A DNA stretch of 64,000 nucleotides from Acetivibrio mesophilus (GCF_004102745.1 NZ_RLII01000004.1:124001-188000); one strand, 5' to 3'; counted from the stretch's first letter, positions 46,373 through 56,531 are shown. Notes: a model not told the origin generated them from the letters alone. Made by a program: numbers and translations.

Positions 46373-47488
46373 TCAAATTCTTTCATAATTTGCATACTTT
46401 GAAATATTAAGAAGTATACCTACCCCAGACATAAGGAAAATAAGGGAAGTTCCTCCGTAGCTAAAAAATGGAAGCGGCATTCCGGTTACCGGCATGGAAG
46501 ATGTAACAACCGCAACATTTATGATTGCCTGAACAGCAATCAGTGAGGTTATACCTATAGCCACCAGACTTCCGAAAGCGTCCGGTGCATTCATAGAAAC
46601 CTTGACCCCGCGCCATATAAAAATGAGAAACAGTAACAGCACAAGAGCAACCCCAATAAAGCCCAATTCTTCTGCCAGTACCGCCAAAATAAAGTCATTA
46701 TACGGCTCCGGGATATAAAGGAATTTTTGAAGACTGTTTCCCAATCCTCTTCCAAACAATCCGCCGGAACCAATGGCGTAAAGGGATTGAATAACCTGCC
46801 AGCCCGCTCCCGTCGGGTCATTCCACGGATTTAAAAAGGAGGTAACCCTCTTCATCCTGTATTTAGAAGTAAAAATCAAATAACCTACAGCAGCCAAAGC
46901 GGGTGCTCCCATTAATACAAAGTGTTTAATCTTCGCCCCTGCACAAAAGAGAATTATGCATGATACCAGACCTATAATAATTGTTGCACTCATGTGAGGC
47001 TGCAAAAGCAGCAACAATGCATGAATACCTATCAGTATCAGGTACGGAACAAGACCCTTGAAAAAGTATTTAAGGGTATCCTGCCTTTTGGAAAGACTGT
47101 AAGACAGGAAAAGTATCATGGCAAGCTTTGCAAATTCTGACGGCTGAAAGTCAACAAACCCTAAATCAAACCACCTTGTTGCATAGTTACGAGTAGCACC
47201 GATTCCATCAATCCACACAACCGAAAGCATTCCAAGACTTACAAGCATGATAATAGGTGACAATTTACCAAGCTTTCTATAGTCGATATTCATTGTAACA
47301 AACATTGCAAAAAGCCCCAAAGGAACATATAACAGCTGTTTCTTCAAAAAATGATACGAGTCACCCCTCATATAGTTATATGCATGGGGAGCGCTGGAGC
47401 TAAATACCATTATAGAGCCAATAGTAAGCATTATCAAAACAGTTAGAAATATCAAAAAATCAAACGGCTTTTTAGTTGTAGATTTCAT
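46373..47488 (-). CDS. ftsW: SEDS protein FtsW/SpoVE (septal glycan polymerase)
   Basis: 371-aa polytopic membrane protein with about 10 helices. SEDS motifs: MVFSSS in helix 1, RWFDLGFVDFQPSEFAK, LLLQPHMSAT, the LNPWNDPTGAGWQVIQS loop, AVLAEELGFIG, and PVTGMPLPFFSYGG. Its place between mraY and murG in the dcw cluster fits FtsW; in spore-formers the same locus can serve as spoVE. It pairs with the class B PBP encoded upstream. The second SEDS gene in the window (56532) is RodA-like. Confidence 0.93.
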   Translation of the reverse strand: MKSTTKKPFDFLIFLTVLIMLTIGSIMVFSSSAPHAYNYMRGDSYHFLKKQLLYVPLGLFAMFVTMNIDYRKLGKLSPIIMLVSLGMLSVVWIDGIGATRNYATRWFDLGFVDFQPSEFAKLAMILFLSYSLSKRQDTLKYFFKGLVPYLILIGIHALLLLLQPHMSATIIIGLVSCIILFCAGAKIKHFVLMGAPALAAVGYLIFTSKYRMKRVTSFLNPWNDPTGAGWQVIQSLYAIGSGGLFGRGLGNSLQKFLYIPEPYNDFILAVLAEELGFIGVALVLLLFLIFIWRGVKVSMNAPDAFGSLVAIGITSLIAVQAIINVAVVTSSMPVTGMPLPFFSYGGTSLIFLMSGVGILLNISKYANYERI

Positions 47489-47567
47489 TATTTTCCCCCT
47501 CTAAAGCTTCAGCCTTAAAAGTAGTTAATACTTTATTATCGGATTTCACTTTAAGAGACTGCTTAAA

Positions 47568-48554
47568 TTAATAAAACCTCAGTCTCAATGCAAAGAATCC
47601 AATGATGCAAAGAAGCATCGTTATTCCCCAAAATACCCAAACCACCTTTACTTCTCTCCACCCGGAAAGTTCGAAATGGTGATGAATAGGCGCCATCTTG
47701 AAAACTCTTTTTCCTGTTAATTTAAACGAAAGCACCTGTATCATAACCGATAACGCCTCAACAACATAGATACCGCCAACAATAAATAATATAAGAGGCA
47801 TTTTCAACAAAATTGCAATGGCACCAACTGCCCCGCCTAACGCCAGTGAACCTGTATCTCCCATAAACACTTTGGCAGGGTATGTGTTAAATGCCAAAAA
47901 TCCTAGACATCCTCCAGCAACTATAGATGAAAATATTTTTATGTACTCCCATTCACCTCTTGTCATTGCCACTATGGTGAAAAATACAGTTATTATTAGG
48001 GTCACCCCTGCTGCCAGCCCATCTAGCCCATCGGTAATGTTCACTGCATTTGTTGAAGCGATTAAAACAAGCACAACAAAGGGCACAAACAACCATCCTA
48101 GCGACACAGTTTTCTCCATTCCCAAAAAAGGAATTATGATATCGGAAATCTGAGTCTTAGACACATAAATAGCAAAAGTGACAGCAATCAAAAGAAGACC
48201 CAACATTTTTTGATTCCAGTAAAGTCCGTCTTTTCTTTTCTTTACTACTTTAATAAAGTCATCTATAAAACCAATAAGCCCAAAACCAAGAGTTACAAAA
48301 ATAAGAGGAAGTATCCTCTTGTCATGTCCTGCATAAAAAGCTGCAAGAACAACAACAGGTATGAGGAAGATCATTCCACCCATAGTTGGCGTACCTGTCT
48401 TTTTATAGTGGGATTTCGGTCCATCGTCCCTTACTGTCTGACCGAATTTTAATCGCGTCAGCATTGGAATAAGTATAGGACCTAATACCAATGAAAAAGC
48501 AAAACTCAGTATAAATACAAAAACATGTGTTGAAATATTAAACGGTAATTCCAA
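47568..48554 (-). CDS. mraY: Phospho-N-acetylmuramoyl-pentapeptide-transferase
   Basis: Membrane enzyme making lipid I from UDP-MurNAc-pentapeptide and undecaprenyl phosphate. About 10 helices; DDGPKSHYKKTGTPTMGG, the catalytic DDFIKVVKKR, NITDGLDGLAAG, GDTGSLALGG and APIHHHFEL are all present. The SD GGGGGAG is best placed for TTG 48552-48554 (7 nt), giving about 328 aa; another TTG two codons earlier is too close. Confidence 0.96.
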   Translation of the reverse strand: MELPFNISTHVFVFILSFAFSLVLGPILIPMLTRLKFGQTVRDDGPKSHYKKTGTPTMGGMIFLIPVVVLAAFYAGHDKRILPLIFVTLGFGLIGFIDDFIKVVKKRKDGLYWNQKMLGLLLIAVTFAIYVSKTQISDIIIPFLGMEKTVSLGWLFVPFVVLVLIASTNAVNITDGLDGLAAGVTLIITVFFTIVAMTRGEWEYIKIFSSIVAGGCLGFLAFNTYPAKVFMGDTGSLALGGAVGAIAILLKMPLILFIVGGIYVVEALSVMIQVLSFKLTGKRVFKMAPIHHHFELSGWREVKVVWVFWGITMLLCIIGFFALRLRFY

Positions 48555-48642
48555 TTCCAATCTCCCCCATAAATACCAAATAACCGACTTACTACGGATT
48601 ATTGATGTAATTTTATATCACTCCAACTTTACACCTTTAAGC

Positions 48643-50016
48643 TCAGCAAGTCAATATATTAACTATTTCCTCCATTCTCATACCCCTTGATCCCTTCACC
48701 AGAAGGACATCTCCGCTCTTTAAATACTCTTTCAAAAACCTAGCTGCATCTGCATTATCCTTAAAATCAAAAACCCTTTCCTCTCCTGCACCTGCTTCAA
48801 TCGCGCCATGGGCAATATTTTTTCTATACTCCCCCACAGCCACAATATAATCTATTCCCTTTGATACAGCATATCTTCCTACTTCCTCGTGGGCACTATG
48901 GGATATTTCTCCTAGCTCAAGCATATCGCCCAATACAGCAAAGGTCCTGCCTTCGCAAGATATGTCCTTTAAAACATTAATCGCAGCCTCCATTGACTGG
49001 GGACTTGCATTATAGGCATCGTTAATAATCTTCAAACCTTTATGGTTTAAAATATTAAGCCTCATTTTTCCCGGCGAAAACTCCTCGATGCCCTCAATTA
49101 TTTTCTCCGGCGATATACCAAGCTCAATCCCCGCTGCAATACCCGCAAGGGCATTGTAAACATTATGAATTCCCGGTACAGGAATTCTCACTTTGTATTC
49201 TTTTCCTTGTAGCTCAATATCAAAGGTAGATCCCCGCTCTCCCAAAGACTCGAGATTGTACGCCCGATAATCGAGTTCTTCTTCCATCCCATAAAATACC
49301 GTTCTAAACTTCAAAAGGTTATTTAATCCATACAATAATTTGTCATCACCATTTAGTATTGCCAAACCTTTCTCATTTAAGCCCTCAAAAATCTCCATTT
49401 TTGCTTTTAATATATTATTTTTTGAGCCCAGCTTTTCTATATGGGATACTCCTATATTGGTTATTATTGCAATATCGGGCTTTACTATTGATGTAAGACG
49501 GCTTATTTCACCAAAACCGCTCATGCCCATTTCCACAACGGCAGCCTCATGGGATCTGTCAAGGTTGAAAACTGTAAGAGGTACACCGATTTCATTGTTA
49601 AAATTGCCTTGGGTTTTTAGCACATTGAAACCTTTTGACAACACTGCCGATACCATTTCCTTAGTGCTTGTTTTGCCCACGCTTCCGGTGATTCCCACAA
49701 AAGGGATCTTATATTTCTGTCTGTAATACGTCGCAAGATCCCTTAATGCCTTAAGTGTATCCGAAACCTTTATCAAAACCTTGTCATTGGCGCTCTCCAT
49801 TTCTCTTTGGGTCAAGCTGCCTAAAGCTCCTTGTTCAAGGGAATGGGCAATATAATTATGTCCGTCAAACCTTTCTCCTACAAGGGGAACAAATAAGTCC
49901 CCTTCTTTTATATTCCTTGAGTCGGTAGAAATATTATTAAAATCAGTATTGATCTCCCCGGATATTAAGGTCCCCCCAACTGCTCTTATTATTTCTTCAC
50001 ACTTTAAAGTCTCCAT
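48643..50016 (-). CDS. murF: UDP-MurNAc-tripeptide--D-Ala-D-Ala ligase
   Basis: 457-aa ATP-dependent amide ligase completing the UDP-MurNAc-pentapeptide. N-terminal substrate domain, then P-loop GITGSVGKTSTKEM near residue 112, VVEMGMSGFGEI, NDAYNASPQSM and LVKGSRGMRMEEIV at the C-terminus. ATG lies 20 bp downstream of murE. The Mur ligase fold is complete. Confidence 0.96.
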   Translation of the reverse strand: METLKCEEIIRAVGGTLISGEINTDFNNISTDSRNIKEGDLFVPLVGERFDGHNYIAHSLEQGALGSLTQREMESANDKVLIKVSDTLKALRDLATYYRQKYKIPFVGITGSVGKTSTKEMVSAVLSKGFNVLKTQGNFNNEIGVPLTVFNLDRSHEAAVVEMGMSGFGEISRLTSIVKPDIAIITNIGVSHIEKLGSKNNILKAKMEIFEGLNEKGLAILNGDDKLLYGLNNLLKFRTVFYGMEEELDYRAYNLESLGERGSTFDIELQGKEYKVRIPVPGIHNVYNALAGIAAGIELGISPEKIIEGIEEFSPGKMRLNILNHKGLKIINDAYNASPQSMEAAINVLKDISCEGRTFAVLGDMLELGEISHSAHEEVGRYAVSKGIDYIVAVGEYRKNIAHGAIEAGAGEERVFDFKDNADAARFLKEYLKSGDVLLVKGSRGMRMEEIVNILTC

Positions 50017-50036
50017 TTATATTCCCTCCAGGCTGC

Positions 50037-51494
50037 TTAATTATTATTGCTGCTGAGTTCCTTCAGTATATCCCTTACTACTTCCCTCTCGTCAAAATGA
50101 ATTGTTTTATCCTTTAATATTATATATGTTTCATGTCCCTTACCTGCAAGGAGAATTATGTCCTTTGGCTTCGCATTCATCAAAGCATATTTTATAGCAT
50201 CACGCCTATCGGTAATTGTGGTGTATAAGCCACCTGTATTTTTTATTCCTTCCTCAATATCCCTTATTATTGCTTCCGGATCTTCCGTTCTTGGATTATC
50301 CGAGGTTATAATGGTGAAATCCGCTATTTCTCCCGATATTTTGCCCATAACCGGCCTTTTGGTCTTGTCGCGGTCACCCCCGCATCCGAATACACATACT
50401 ACTCTTCCGGGAGCATACCCCTTTACTGTGGTTAAAATATTTTCAAGGCTGTCAGGAGAATGGGCATAGTCAATCATAACGGTGTAATCTCTTTTGACAT
50501 CAATCACTTCAGCCCTTCCCGGAACAGTCACCTGTTCCAATCCATTTTTGATATATTCAAAGGGAACTCCCATAAGAGCACAGCTTCCTATTGCAGCCAA
50601 AGCATTATATACGCTGAATTTTCCAGGAATATTTACCATAATATCTCCGGTAAACCAAGGCGAAACAACTGTAAAATCTACACTGTCCGAATGGTGTACA
50701 ATATCCACTGCTCTAATATCCGCTTTGTTGTCTATACCCATCGTATAGACCTCACACTTCGCACTGTCGACCACTTTTGGTCCAAACTCATTATCTATAT
50801 TTATAAGGCCTTTTTTGCACATACTAAAGAGTTTGATTTTTGCATTAAGATAATTTTCAAAGGTTTTGTGGAAATCCAAATGGTCTCTGGAAAGGTTCGT
50901 AAACACTCCTATGTCATATTCACTGCAGCTCACCCTGTGAAGCTCAAGCGCATGGGAAGACACTTCCATTGCAACACTGTTTACATTCTTTTGTACCATC
51001 TCAGAAAAAAGCTCTTGAAGATCATAGCTTTCCGGTGTTGTTCTGTCTGTCGGGAGCACCTCATGCCCTATCATATTTGATATTGTACCAATAAGTCCAA
51101 CCTTCTGTCCAAAGGCTTCAAGAATTGACTTGATCATATATGTAGTGGTAGTCTTGCCTTTCGTTCCCGTAATTCCTACAAGATTAAACCGACTCGACGG
51201 GTGTCCGAAAAAAATGTCGGCTACACTGGCAAGAGCATATCTTGTGTCCTCAACTCTGATAACCGACGCATCATCAGGAACATCAACATCCTTTTCAACC
51301 AGAAAAGCTCTGGTTCCATTCTCTATTGCCTGGGGAACAAACTTGTGTCCATCCACCTTAAAGCCTTCTATGCAGACAAAGAGAGAACCCGCTTTTGCTT
51401 TTCTGGAATCATAAGCAATATCCACAATCTCAATATCCATATCACCTTCTACTTCAACCACATTCAATCCCTTAACAAGGTCTTTAAGTTTCAT
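50037..51494 (-). CDS. murE: UDP-MurNAc-L-Ala-D-Glu--meso-diaminopimelate ligase
   Basis: 485 aa. P-loop GITGTKGKTTTTYM near residue 110, TTPESYDLQ, and the amino acid-specificity motif DNPRTEDPEAI near residue 405. DNPR is characteristic of meso-DAP-adding enzymes, consistent with the dapA/dapB operon in this window. VFGCGGDRDKTKRP and the C-terminal GKGHETYI are present. The gene lies between the PBP and murF. Confidence 0.96.
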   Translation of the reverse strand: MKLKDLVKGLNVVEVEGDMDIEIVDIAYDSRKAKAGSLFVCIEGFKVDGHKFVPQAIENGTRAFLVEKDVDVPDDASVIRVEDTRYALASVADIFFGHPSSRFNLVGITGTKGKTTTTYMIKSILEAFGQKVGLIGTISNMIGHEVLPTDRTTPESYDLQELFSEMVQKNVNSVAMEVSSHALELHRVSCSEYDIGVFTNLSRDHLDFHKTFENYLNAKIKLFSMCKKGLINIDNEFGPKVVDSAKCEVYTMGIDNKADIRAVDIVHHSDSVDFTVVSPWFTGDIMVNIPGKFSVYNALAAIGSCALMGVPFEYIKNGLEQVTVPGRAEVIDVKRDYTVMIDYAHSPDSLENILTTVKGYAPGRVVCVFGCGGDRDKTKRPVMGKISGEIADFTIITSDNPRTEDPEAIIRDIEEGIKNTGGLYTTITDRRDAIKYALMNAKPKDIILLAGKGHETYIILKDKTIHFDEREVVRDILKELSSNNN

Positions 51495-51618
51495 AAAAAT
51501 CCTCCCGTCAAATTACGCTTTCTCCGTTTCATCCTACGTTCCCATAATTAATTCTCTGTATAATGTTCCGTTATATATGCTGCAATATCCAAAACCAATA
51601 TAACTGCCAAATACATAT

Positions 51619-53790
51619 TTAATGCGTATCAAGGAATACAAACTCAACTTCGACTACTTCGCCCTGGGCTATTTTGGTTCCGGGTTCAATGCTTTGCTTC
51701 ATTGCATTCCCGTTGCCCACGACTTTTATGTTAAGTCCTGCAGCATTTAAAGCTTTCGTTGCTTCATCTATTGTCTTATTGGTCACATCCGGTACTTCAA
51801 CCGTTATTTCCTCTTCCGGTTCATAGGTATAAGTAATAACAACAGATTTTTTTGCAAGCTGCGCACCAGGCTTAGGAGTTTGCTCTTTTATAATCGTATT
51901 TCCGTCAGTGCTGTCCCCTTCTATTCTATATTCAAGTCCATACTCTTTTAGAATCTTTTTTGCTTCATCTATAGTTTTATCTCTTATATCGGGAACATAT
52001 ACCTCTTCTGCTATCATTTCCATATCTTTTTCATTATACCTTCTTTCAACACCGAGGTAACTTAATGTATCCTCCACTATCTTACCCGCTATCGGCGCCG
52101 CAATAGTTCCTCCATAATACACTTCGCCTCTCGGATTATCCAGAGCTACCAGAACACATATGCGAGGATTGTCTGCCGGAGCAATGGCTGAGAAGGAAGC
52201 AATGTACACCCCTTTCTCAATAGTTTCCGAAGTACCGGTCTTTCCTGCCACTCTATACCCTTTAACATACGCATTTCTTCCGGTTCCTTCAGATACAACT
52301 CCTTCCAAAACCTCCAGAAGTTCTTTTGTAGTTCGTTCTGAAACAACATTTCTCACAACCTCAGGCTCGATTTTTTCTACTACGTTCCCCTCTGAGTCAA
52401 CAATTTCTTTTACAAGATGGGGTTTTATAAGCTTGCCTCCGTTGGCGATTGCCCCATAGGCAGCAATCATTTCAAGCGGAGTAACGGTAAATCTCTGCCC
52501 AAAGGAAGCAACCGCAAGGTCAATATCCTTCGGTTTTGCATGGAAGCTTCCCTTTGCTTCTCCGGGAAGTTCTATACCCGTTTTGTCATAAAATCCAAAG
52601 GCCCTAAGATAACTATAATACTTATCAACACCTACATCCAATGCCACTTTAACAAAGGCAGGGTTACAGGAATTGTATACGGCTTCCCTGAAAGATTCCT
52701 CTCCATGGAAGTTGGGTTTCCAGCAATTAATATTGTGTCCTTGGACATTAATGGTTTTGTCACTGGTTCTGGACTCGGGCGTCACCACACCTTCTTCGAA
52801 TCCTATCGCAGTGGTTATTGCTTTGAAGGTAGATCCCGGTTCATAGGTATCCGAAACCGCCTTGTTTCTCCATACGGTCTTATATAGAATGTCTATATCC
52901 TTCTGACTGGTTCCGGTCCATGTGGAAGGGTCCTGAGATGGTGGGCACGCTCTGGGATCGTTGAGATTAAAGTCGGGCTTTGAAACCATAGCCAAAATTT
53001 CACCGTTTCTAGGATCCATTACAATGGCAAAAGCTCCGTTTGCCACCTTGTTATCATCTATAGCTTTCTGTAAAGCTTCCTCAGCAAAGTACTGAATGGT
53101 TTCATCTATTGTTAGCACCACATTCAATCCATCCTGAGGATCAATGCGTTTATTCTCATAGTTTGGCATTTGACGCCCTCTGGCATCAACCTCACTCAAG
53201 ATTTTCCCGGGTACTCCCTTAAGATACTTTTCCATTGTCTTCTCAATGCCGTCAAGCCCCTGGTTATCTTCTCCAACAAATCCTATAATATGAGCTGCAA
53301 GATTTCCCTTCGGATAATATCGTTTTGAGTCCTCGTCGATATATAAACCTTTGATTTTTTCTTCGCTTTTCCACTGTCTTATCTGATCGCCAATACTCCT
53401 CTCGACTCTTTTCTTTATTATCTCATATCGGCTATTGGTCTTATTTATCTTCTTTAATACCGTTTCCTCATCCAAATCCAAAAACTCTGCAAGCTTTTGC
53501 GCAACTTGTCTTCTTACCTCCGGCGACTTATCTATCTCTGTAGGATTTACCACAATCCTGTCAACATTAGCGCTCATAGCAAGCTGCTTGCCATTTCTAT
53601 CAAGTATTGAACCTCTTCTCGGAGGTATTTCTCTGTCGCTGTTTTGCTGTTCGTAAGCCTTCTTCTGTAGTTCTTCACCTTTAACAATCTGAAGCCATCC
53701 AACTCTTGCCACTAAGCACACTATCAAAAAAGTAAATATCAATAATACAGCCAAAAGCCTCTTTTTCATCACCAAAGTTGTGCCTGCCAA
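51619..53790 (-). CDS. Class B penicillin-binding protein with two PASTA domains (SpoVD/FtsI type)
   Basis: 723-aa transpeptidase. One N-terminal transmembrane anchor (about 10-32), a pedestal domain with PPRRGSILDRNG, then the transpeptidase with SxxK in EPGSTFK (Ser ~320), SCN (~374) and KTGTS (~517). Two PASTA modules fill about 585-650 and 655-723. The dcw location fits PBP2B/FtsI; the PASTA tail and size resemble SpoVD. TTG 53788-53790, 7 nt after GGGGGG, is the best start. It should partner with the SEDS protein FtsW. Confidence 0.93.
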   Translation of the reverse strand: MAGTTLVMKKRLLAVLLIFTFLIVCLVARVGWLQIVKGEELQKKAYEQQNSDREIPPRRGSILDRNGKQLAMSANVDRIVVNPTEIDKSPEVRRQVAQKLAEFLDLDEETVLKKINKTNSRYEIIKKRVERSIGDQIRQWKSEEKIKGLYIDEDSKRYYPKGNLAAHIIGFVGEDNQGLDGIEKTMEKYLKGVPGKILSEVDARGRQMPNYENKRIDPQDGLNVVLTIDETIQYFAEEALQKAIDDNKVANGAFAIVMDPRNGEILAMVSKPDFNLNDPRACPPSQDPSTWTGTSQKDIDILYKTVWRNKAVSDTYEPGSTFKAITTAIGFEEGVVTPESRTSDKTINVQGHNINCWKPNFHGEESFREAVYNSCNPAFVKVALDVGVDKYYSYLRAFGFYDKTGIELPGEAKGSFHAKPKDIDLAVASFGQRFTVTPLEMIAAYGAIANGGKLIKPHLVKEIVDSEGNVVEKIEPEVVRNVVSERTTKELLEVLEGVVSEGTGRNAYVKGYRVAGKTGTSETIEKGVYIASFSAIAPADNPRICVLVALDNPRGEVYYGGTIAAPIAGKIVEDTLSYLGVERRYNEKDMEMIAEEVYVPDIRDKTIDEAKKILKEYGLEYRIEGDSTDGNTIIKEQTPKPGAQLAKKSVVITYTYEPEEEITVEVPDVTNKTIDEATKALNAAGLNIKVVGNGNAMKQSIEPGTKIAQGEVVEVEFVFLDTH

Positions 53791-54002
53791 CCAAAATCCC
53801 CCCAATACTGTTTTTAATACTACAAAAAACTGCCCACTAAATTTAAGTTAAATAAACTCTTTTGTCCCAAATACAAGACATAAACCATCTTATAAGATGC
53901 CAGCGGTTTACTTAAAAATTTAACGTGCAGTTTTACAAAAGACACAAACATATTCATTTATACCGGCTGTATTTTTCATTTCCTTCTCTAAAAAAAACAT
54001 GC

Positions 54003-54491
54003 TCAATACAACAGATTGGCAAGCAAATTAACCTTGTTTATAATTGCAGAGAATACGCCGGCATTTTTTATTTCCTCCTGCTTTGCTGCTTCAGATACTA
54101 TAGTAAGGTCGCTTTGAGGAACCTTTACATATGTAATCTGGTGTTTGTCAGGCTTATGCATACCAAGTTCTTTTTCTGCAAATTCCTTTATCTTCTGTAT
54201 ATCAACGCTGTTTTCTATTTCAACCTTTATCCTGATGTTTTCATTCTTTATTTCATTATAGGCTGTAAGTTGCCTGTCAATTTCGTAGTTCACCTCAGTT
54301 ATACAGGAATACCTATACATTGCCAAGGATCCCATAGCAAACACAATCAGCAGACAAAAAATAACCTTCATCTTAATTTTGTTGTTAGTCCTCTGCTTCT
54401 TCTTAGCACTTAGAACCTTATTCTCTTCATATACGTCATATTCAAGTTTTCTCGCCGCTGTTCCGTTTATGTAATTCTTATCCTCTAACAT
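54003..54491 (-). CDS. ftsL: FtsL-like cell division protein
   Basis: 162-aa bitopic protein: a basic cytoplasmic tail, one membrane helix (about 42-60, VIFCLLIVFAMGSLAMYRY) and an extracytoplasmic coiled coil ending in KEFAEKELGMHKPDKHQITYVKVP, the FtsL/DivIC hallmark. GAGGTGAATACAT precedes ATG. Position between rsmH and the PBP fixes the identity despite low conservation. 53791-54002 holds nothing more. Confidence 0.88.
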   Translation of the reverse strand: MLEDKNYINGTAARKLEYDVYEENKVLSAKKKQRTNNKIKMKVIFCLLIVFAMGSLAMYRYSCITEVNYEIDRQLTAYNEIKNENIRIKVEIENSVDIQKIKEFAEKELGMHKPDKHQITYVKVPQSDLTIVSEAAKQEEIKNAGVFSAIINKVNLLANLLY

Positions 54492-54603
54492 ATGTATTCA
54501 CCTCAAACTGATTATATTCCCATAAAACAGACAACAAATCCGGGGGCTAGCTAAAAGCATCCCCACCCGGAATAATCAATCATAAAACCGTCTGCCGTAA
54601 GGC

Positions 54604-54886
54604 TTTATCTTTTGTAATGTTTCTTAATCTTTCTCTTTTTCAGTTTGGCTTCTTCTTTTGTTTACTCTTACCTTATCTTTTGTTTGTCTGTAAATTTTGA
54701 TTTTCTTTTGTTTTTTAATCCTAGTTTAAACTTTTTATCTTTTGTGTGAGTTCTTGCTTTAAATTTTTACTTTTTCTTTTGTTTTTATTCTTATAATTTT
54801 ATCTTTTGTTATTTTTTCTTTAAATTTGATTTCGTAAATTAATAATTAATTTTATCTTTGGTATATCTTTTGCTTTTATCTTTGGT
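54604..54886 (-). repeat. Degenerate repeat array of an ACAAAAGATAAA-like motif
   Basis: Ten or so copies of ATCTTTTGT/CTTTTGT/ATCTTTGGT on the plus strand (ACAAAAGAT on the transcribed strand) at about 54604, 54652, 54673, 54701, 54734, 54774, 54798, 54851, 54863 and 54875, spaced 11-53 bp. They fill most of the 413-bp gap between ftsL and rsmH. All frames are broken by stops, though several stretches read as Lys/Thr-rich peptide. It is either slipped or expanded leader sequence or decayed coding DNA. Confidence 0.65.
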
Positions 54887-54904
54887 TCTCGTGTCTGTTT
54901 TATA

Positions 54905-55846
54905 TTAAATTTTTTCTAACACTCTAAGCTTTGCACTTCTCGATCTCGGGTTAACTTGAAGCTCTTTCTCATCCGGAATTATCGGTTTCCTGTTTACAAG
55001 CGATGCCAATGGTTTTCTTCCACATGTACAAACCGGAAATTCTTTTGGACAAATACATGGATTTACTTTCTTATTGAACTCATCCTTAACAATCCTGTCC
55101 TCAAGAGAATGAAATGTTATTATGCAAAACCTGCCTCCGGACTTTAATAGCTCTGTTCCGTCTTCAATGGTCTTGTCCAGTATTCCCAGCTCATTGTTCA
55201 CTGCTATTCTCAATGCCTGGAAAGTCCTTTTTGCGGGGTGAGGACCTTCCCGTCTTGCAGACCCCGGTATTGCCGCCTTAATAATGTCAACCAATTCCTC
55301 TGTTGTCTCAATTTCCTTCTTCTTTCTTGCCGCCACAATAAAATCTGCAATCCTTGATGCCCATCTTTCTTCACCATAGTCCCGAATTATTGCCTTTATT
55401 TCCTCCCTATCGTATTCATTAACTATTGTCTTTGCGGTAAGACTTCCTCTTCTGTCCATTCTCATATCCAAGGGGGCATCTTTATTATAGCTGAACCCTC
55501 TGGAAGCCTCATCAAGCTGGTGGGAGGAAACCCCAAGATCTAAAAGTATGCCGTCTACAGAATCAATATTGTTTTTTTCGCAGACTTCTTTGATGTTTAC
55601 AAAGTTTGTATTCGCGAGAATAATTCTTGCCTCTAAGTTCAATTGGGTCAATTTCTCTTGTGATGTTTTAAGCGCAAATTCGTCCTGGTCCAGACCAATC
55701 AATGTACCGTTTTTATCAAGCCTTCTTAATATTTCGCTAGAATGACCTGCACCACCCAAGGTGCCATCTATGTATACTCCATCCGGCTTGATATCAAGGT
55801 TTTCAATGGTTTCTTCGAGCAAAACCGGTTTGTGATGAAATTCCAT
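54905..55846 (-). CDS. rsmH: 16S rRNA (cytosine-1402-N4)-methyltransferase
   Basis: 313-aa SAM-dependent methyltransferase (MraW). [13 protein letters not shown] near residue 30 binds [23 protein letters not shown] and [11 protein letters not shown] follow, then [14 protein letters not shown] and [10 protein letters not shown]. The [12 protein letters not shown] end is typical. It is the second gene of the dcw operon. Confidence 0.97.
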   Translation of the reverse strand: MEFHHKPVLLEETIENLDIKPDGVYIDGTLGGAGHSSEILRRLDKNGTLIGLDQDEFALKTSQEKLTQLNLEARIILANTNFVNIKEVCEKNNIDSVDGILLDLGVSSHQLDEASRGFSYNKDAPLDMRMDRRGSLTAKTIVNEYDREEIKAIIRDYGEERWASRIADFIVAARKKKEIETTEELVDIIKAAIPGSARREGPHPAKRTFQALRIAVNNELGILDKTIEDGTELLKSGGRFCIITFHSLEDRIVKDEFNKKVNPCICPKEFPVCTCGRKPLASLVNRKPIIPDEKELQVNPRSRSAKLRVLEKI

Positions 55847-55895
55847 TTAAGCTAACCAACTCCCATATCAAAATTCTGCATCTTCATCGGCGACT

Positions 55896-56330
55896 TTAGA
55901 TTCCAAGCATCGCCATCTTTTCAGCAATGCTGTCGGCACTCATATTCTCATCTCCAGAATAGCTTTCCCATTTGCTCTTATCCCATACTTCAACCCTAGT
56001 TGATACACCAATTATATATACATCCTTTTCCAGTGCTGCATACTCCCTTAGATTCTGCGGTATAAGTATTCTTCCCTGCTTGTCCACTTCAGCTTCAGCG
56101 GCACCGGCAAAGAAAAACCTCACAAACGCTCTTACATCTTTATCAGTGAAAGGCAGTGATTTAAGCTTAGCTTCCAAGTTGCCCCATTCTTCCAACGAAT
56201 ACGCAAACAAACAGTTATCCAGGCCTTTGGTCAATATAAACCTCTCCCCAAGTCCCTCTCTGAACTTGGAAGGTATAATAACCCTTCCCTTTGCATCAAC
56301 TGAATGCTGGTATTCACCATAGAACAACAA
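55896..56330 (-). CDS. mraZ: Transcriptional regulator MraZ
   Basis: AbrB-like regulator of the dcw cluster made of two SpoVT/MraZ repeats: [21 protein letters not shown] (N-terminal copy, pieces) and [19 protein letters not shown]. 144 aa from TTG 56328-56330 ([10 protein letters not shown]), 5 nt after GAGG; the next TTG has 8-nt spacing and is equally possible. An upstream open stretch to 56381 reads through the operator and is not coding. MraZ boxes lie directly upstream. Confidence 0.94.
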   Translation of the reverse strand: MLFYGEYQHSVDAKGRVIIPSKFREGLGERFILTKGLDNCLFAYSLEEWGNLEAKLKSLPFTDKDVRAFVRFFFAGAAEAEVDKQGRILIPQNLREYAALEKDVYIIGVSTRVEVWDKSKWESYSGDENMSADSIAEKMAMLGI

Positions 56331-56350
56331 TTTCACCTCACATTTTGGAA

Positions 56351-56380
56351 CTGTCCACCACTTTGCACCACTTTCCACCA
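56351..56380. promoter_or_regulatory. MraZ boxes (three 10-bp direct repeats)
   Basis: Three consecutive decamers, CTGTCCACCA, CTTTGCACCA and CTTTCCACCA, reading TGGTG(G/C)AAAG-like on the minus strand. This matches the known MraZ operator layout of 10-bp-spaced TGG/GTGG repeats. They lie between the promoter (56392-56420) and mraZ, implying autoregulation of the dcw operon. Confidence 0.85.
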
Positions 56381-56391
56381 CTTATACTTCA

Positions 56392-56420
56392 ATTTTAGTT
56401 TAAAATCGCCCAATAATCAA
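56392..56420 (-). promoter_or_regulatory. Promoter of the mraZ/dcw operon
   Basis: On the minus strand TTGATT (56415-56420) and TAAAAT (56392-56397) are spaced by 17 nt. Transcription would start just before the MraZ boxes. Confidence 0.6.
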
Positions 56421-56442
56421 GTCCATTTTGAAAATTTCCTAT

Positions 56443-56478
56443 AAAAAAAACAAAAGATAGGAAACAAGTCCTATCTTT
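56443..56478 (-). terminator. Terminator after rodA
   Basis: On the minus strand AAAGATAGGA and TCCTATCTTT form a 10-bp stem with a 6-nt loop, followed by TG and eight T. It separates rodA from the dcw promoter. Confidence 0.9.
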
Positions 56479-56531
56479 AGGCTATAAATATATAGCTTTT
56501 ACCCCACAAATGATTAATATTCTATTTCCAA

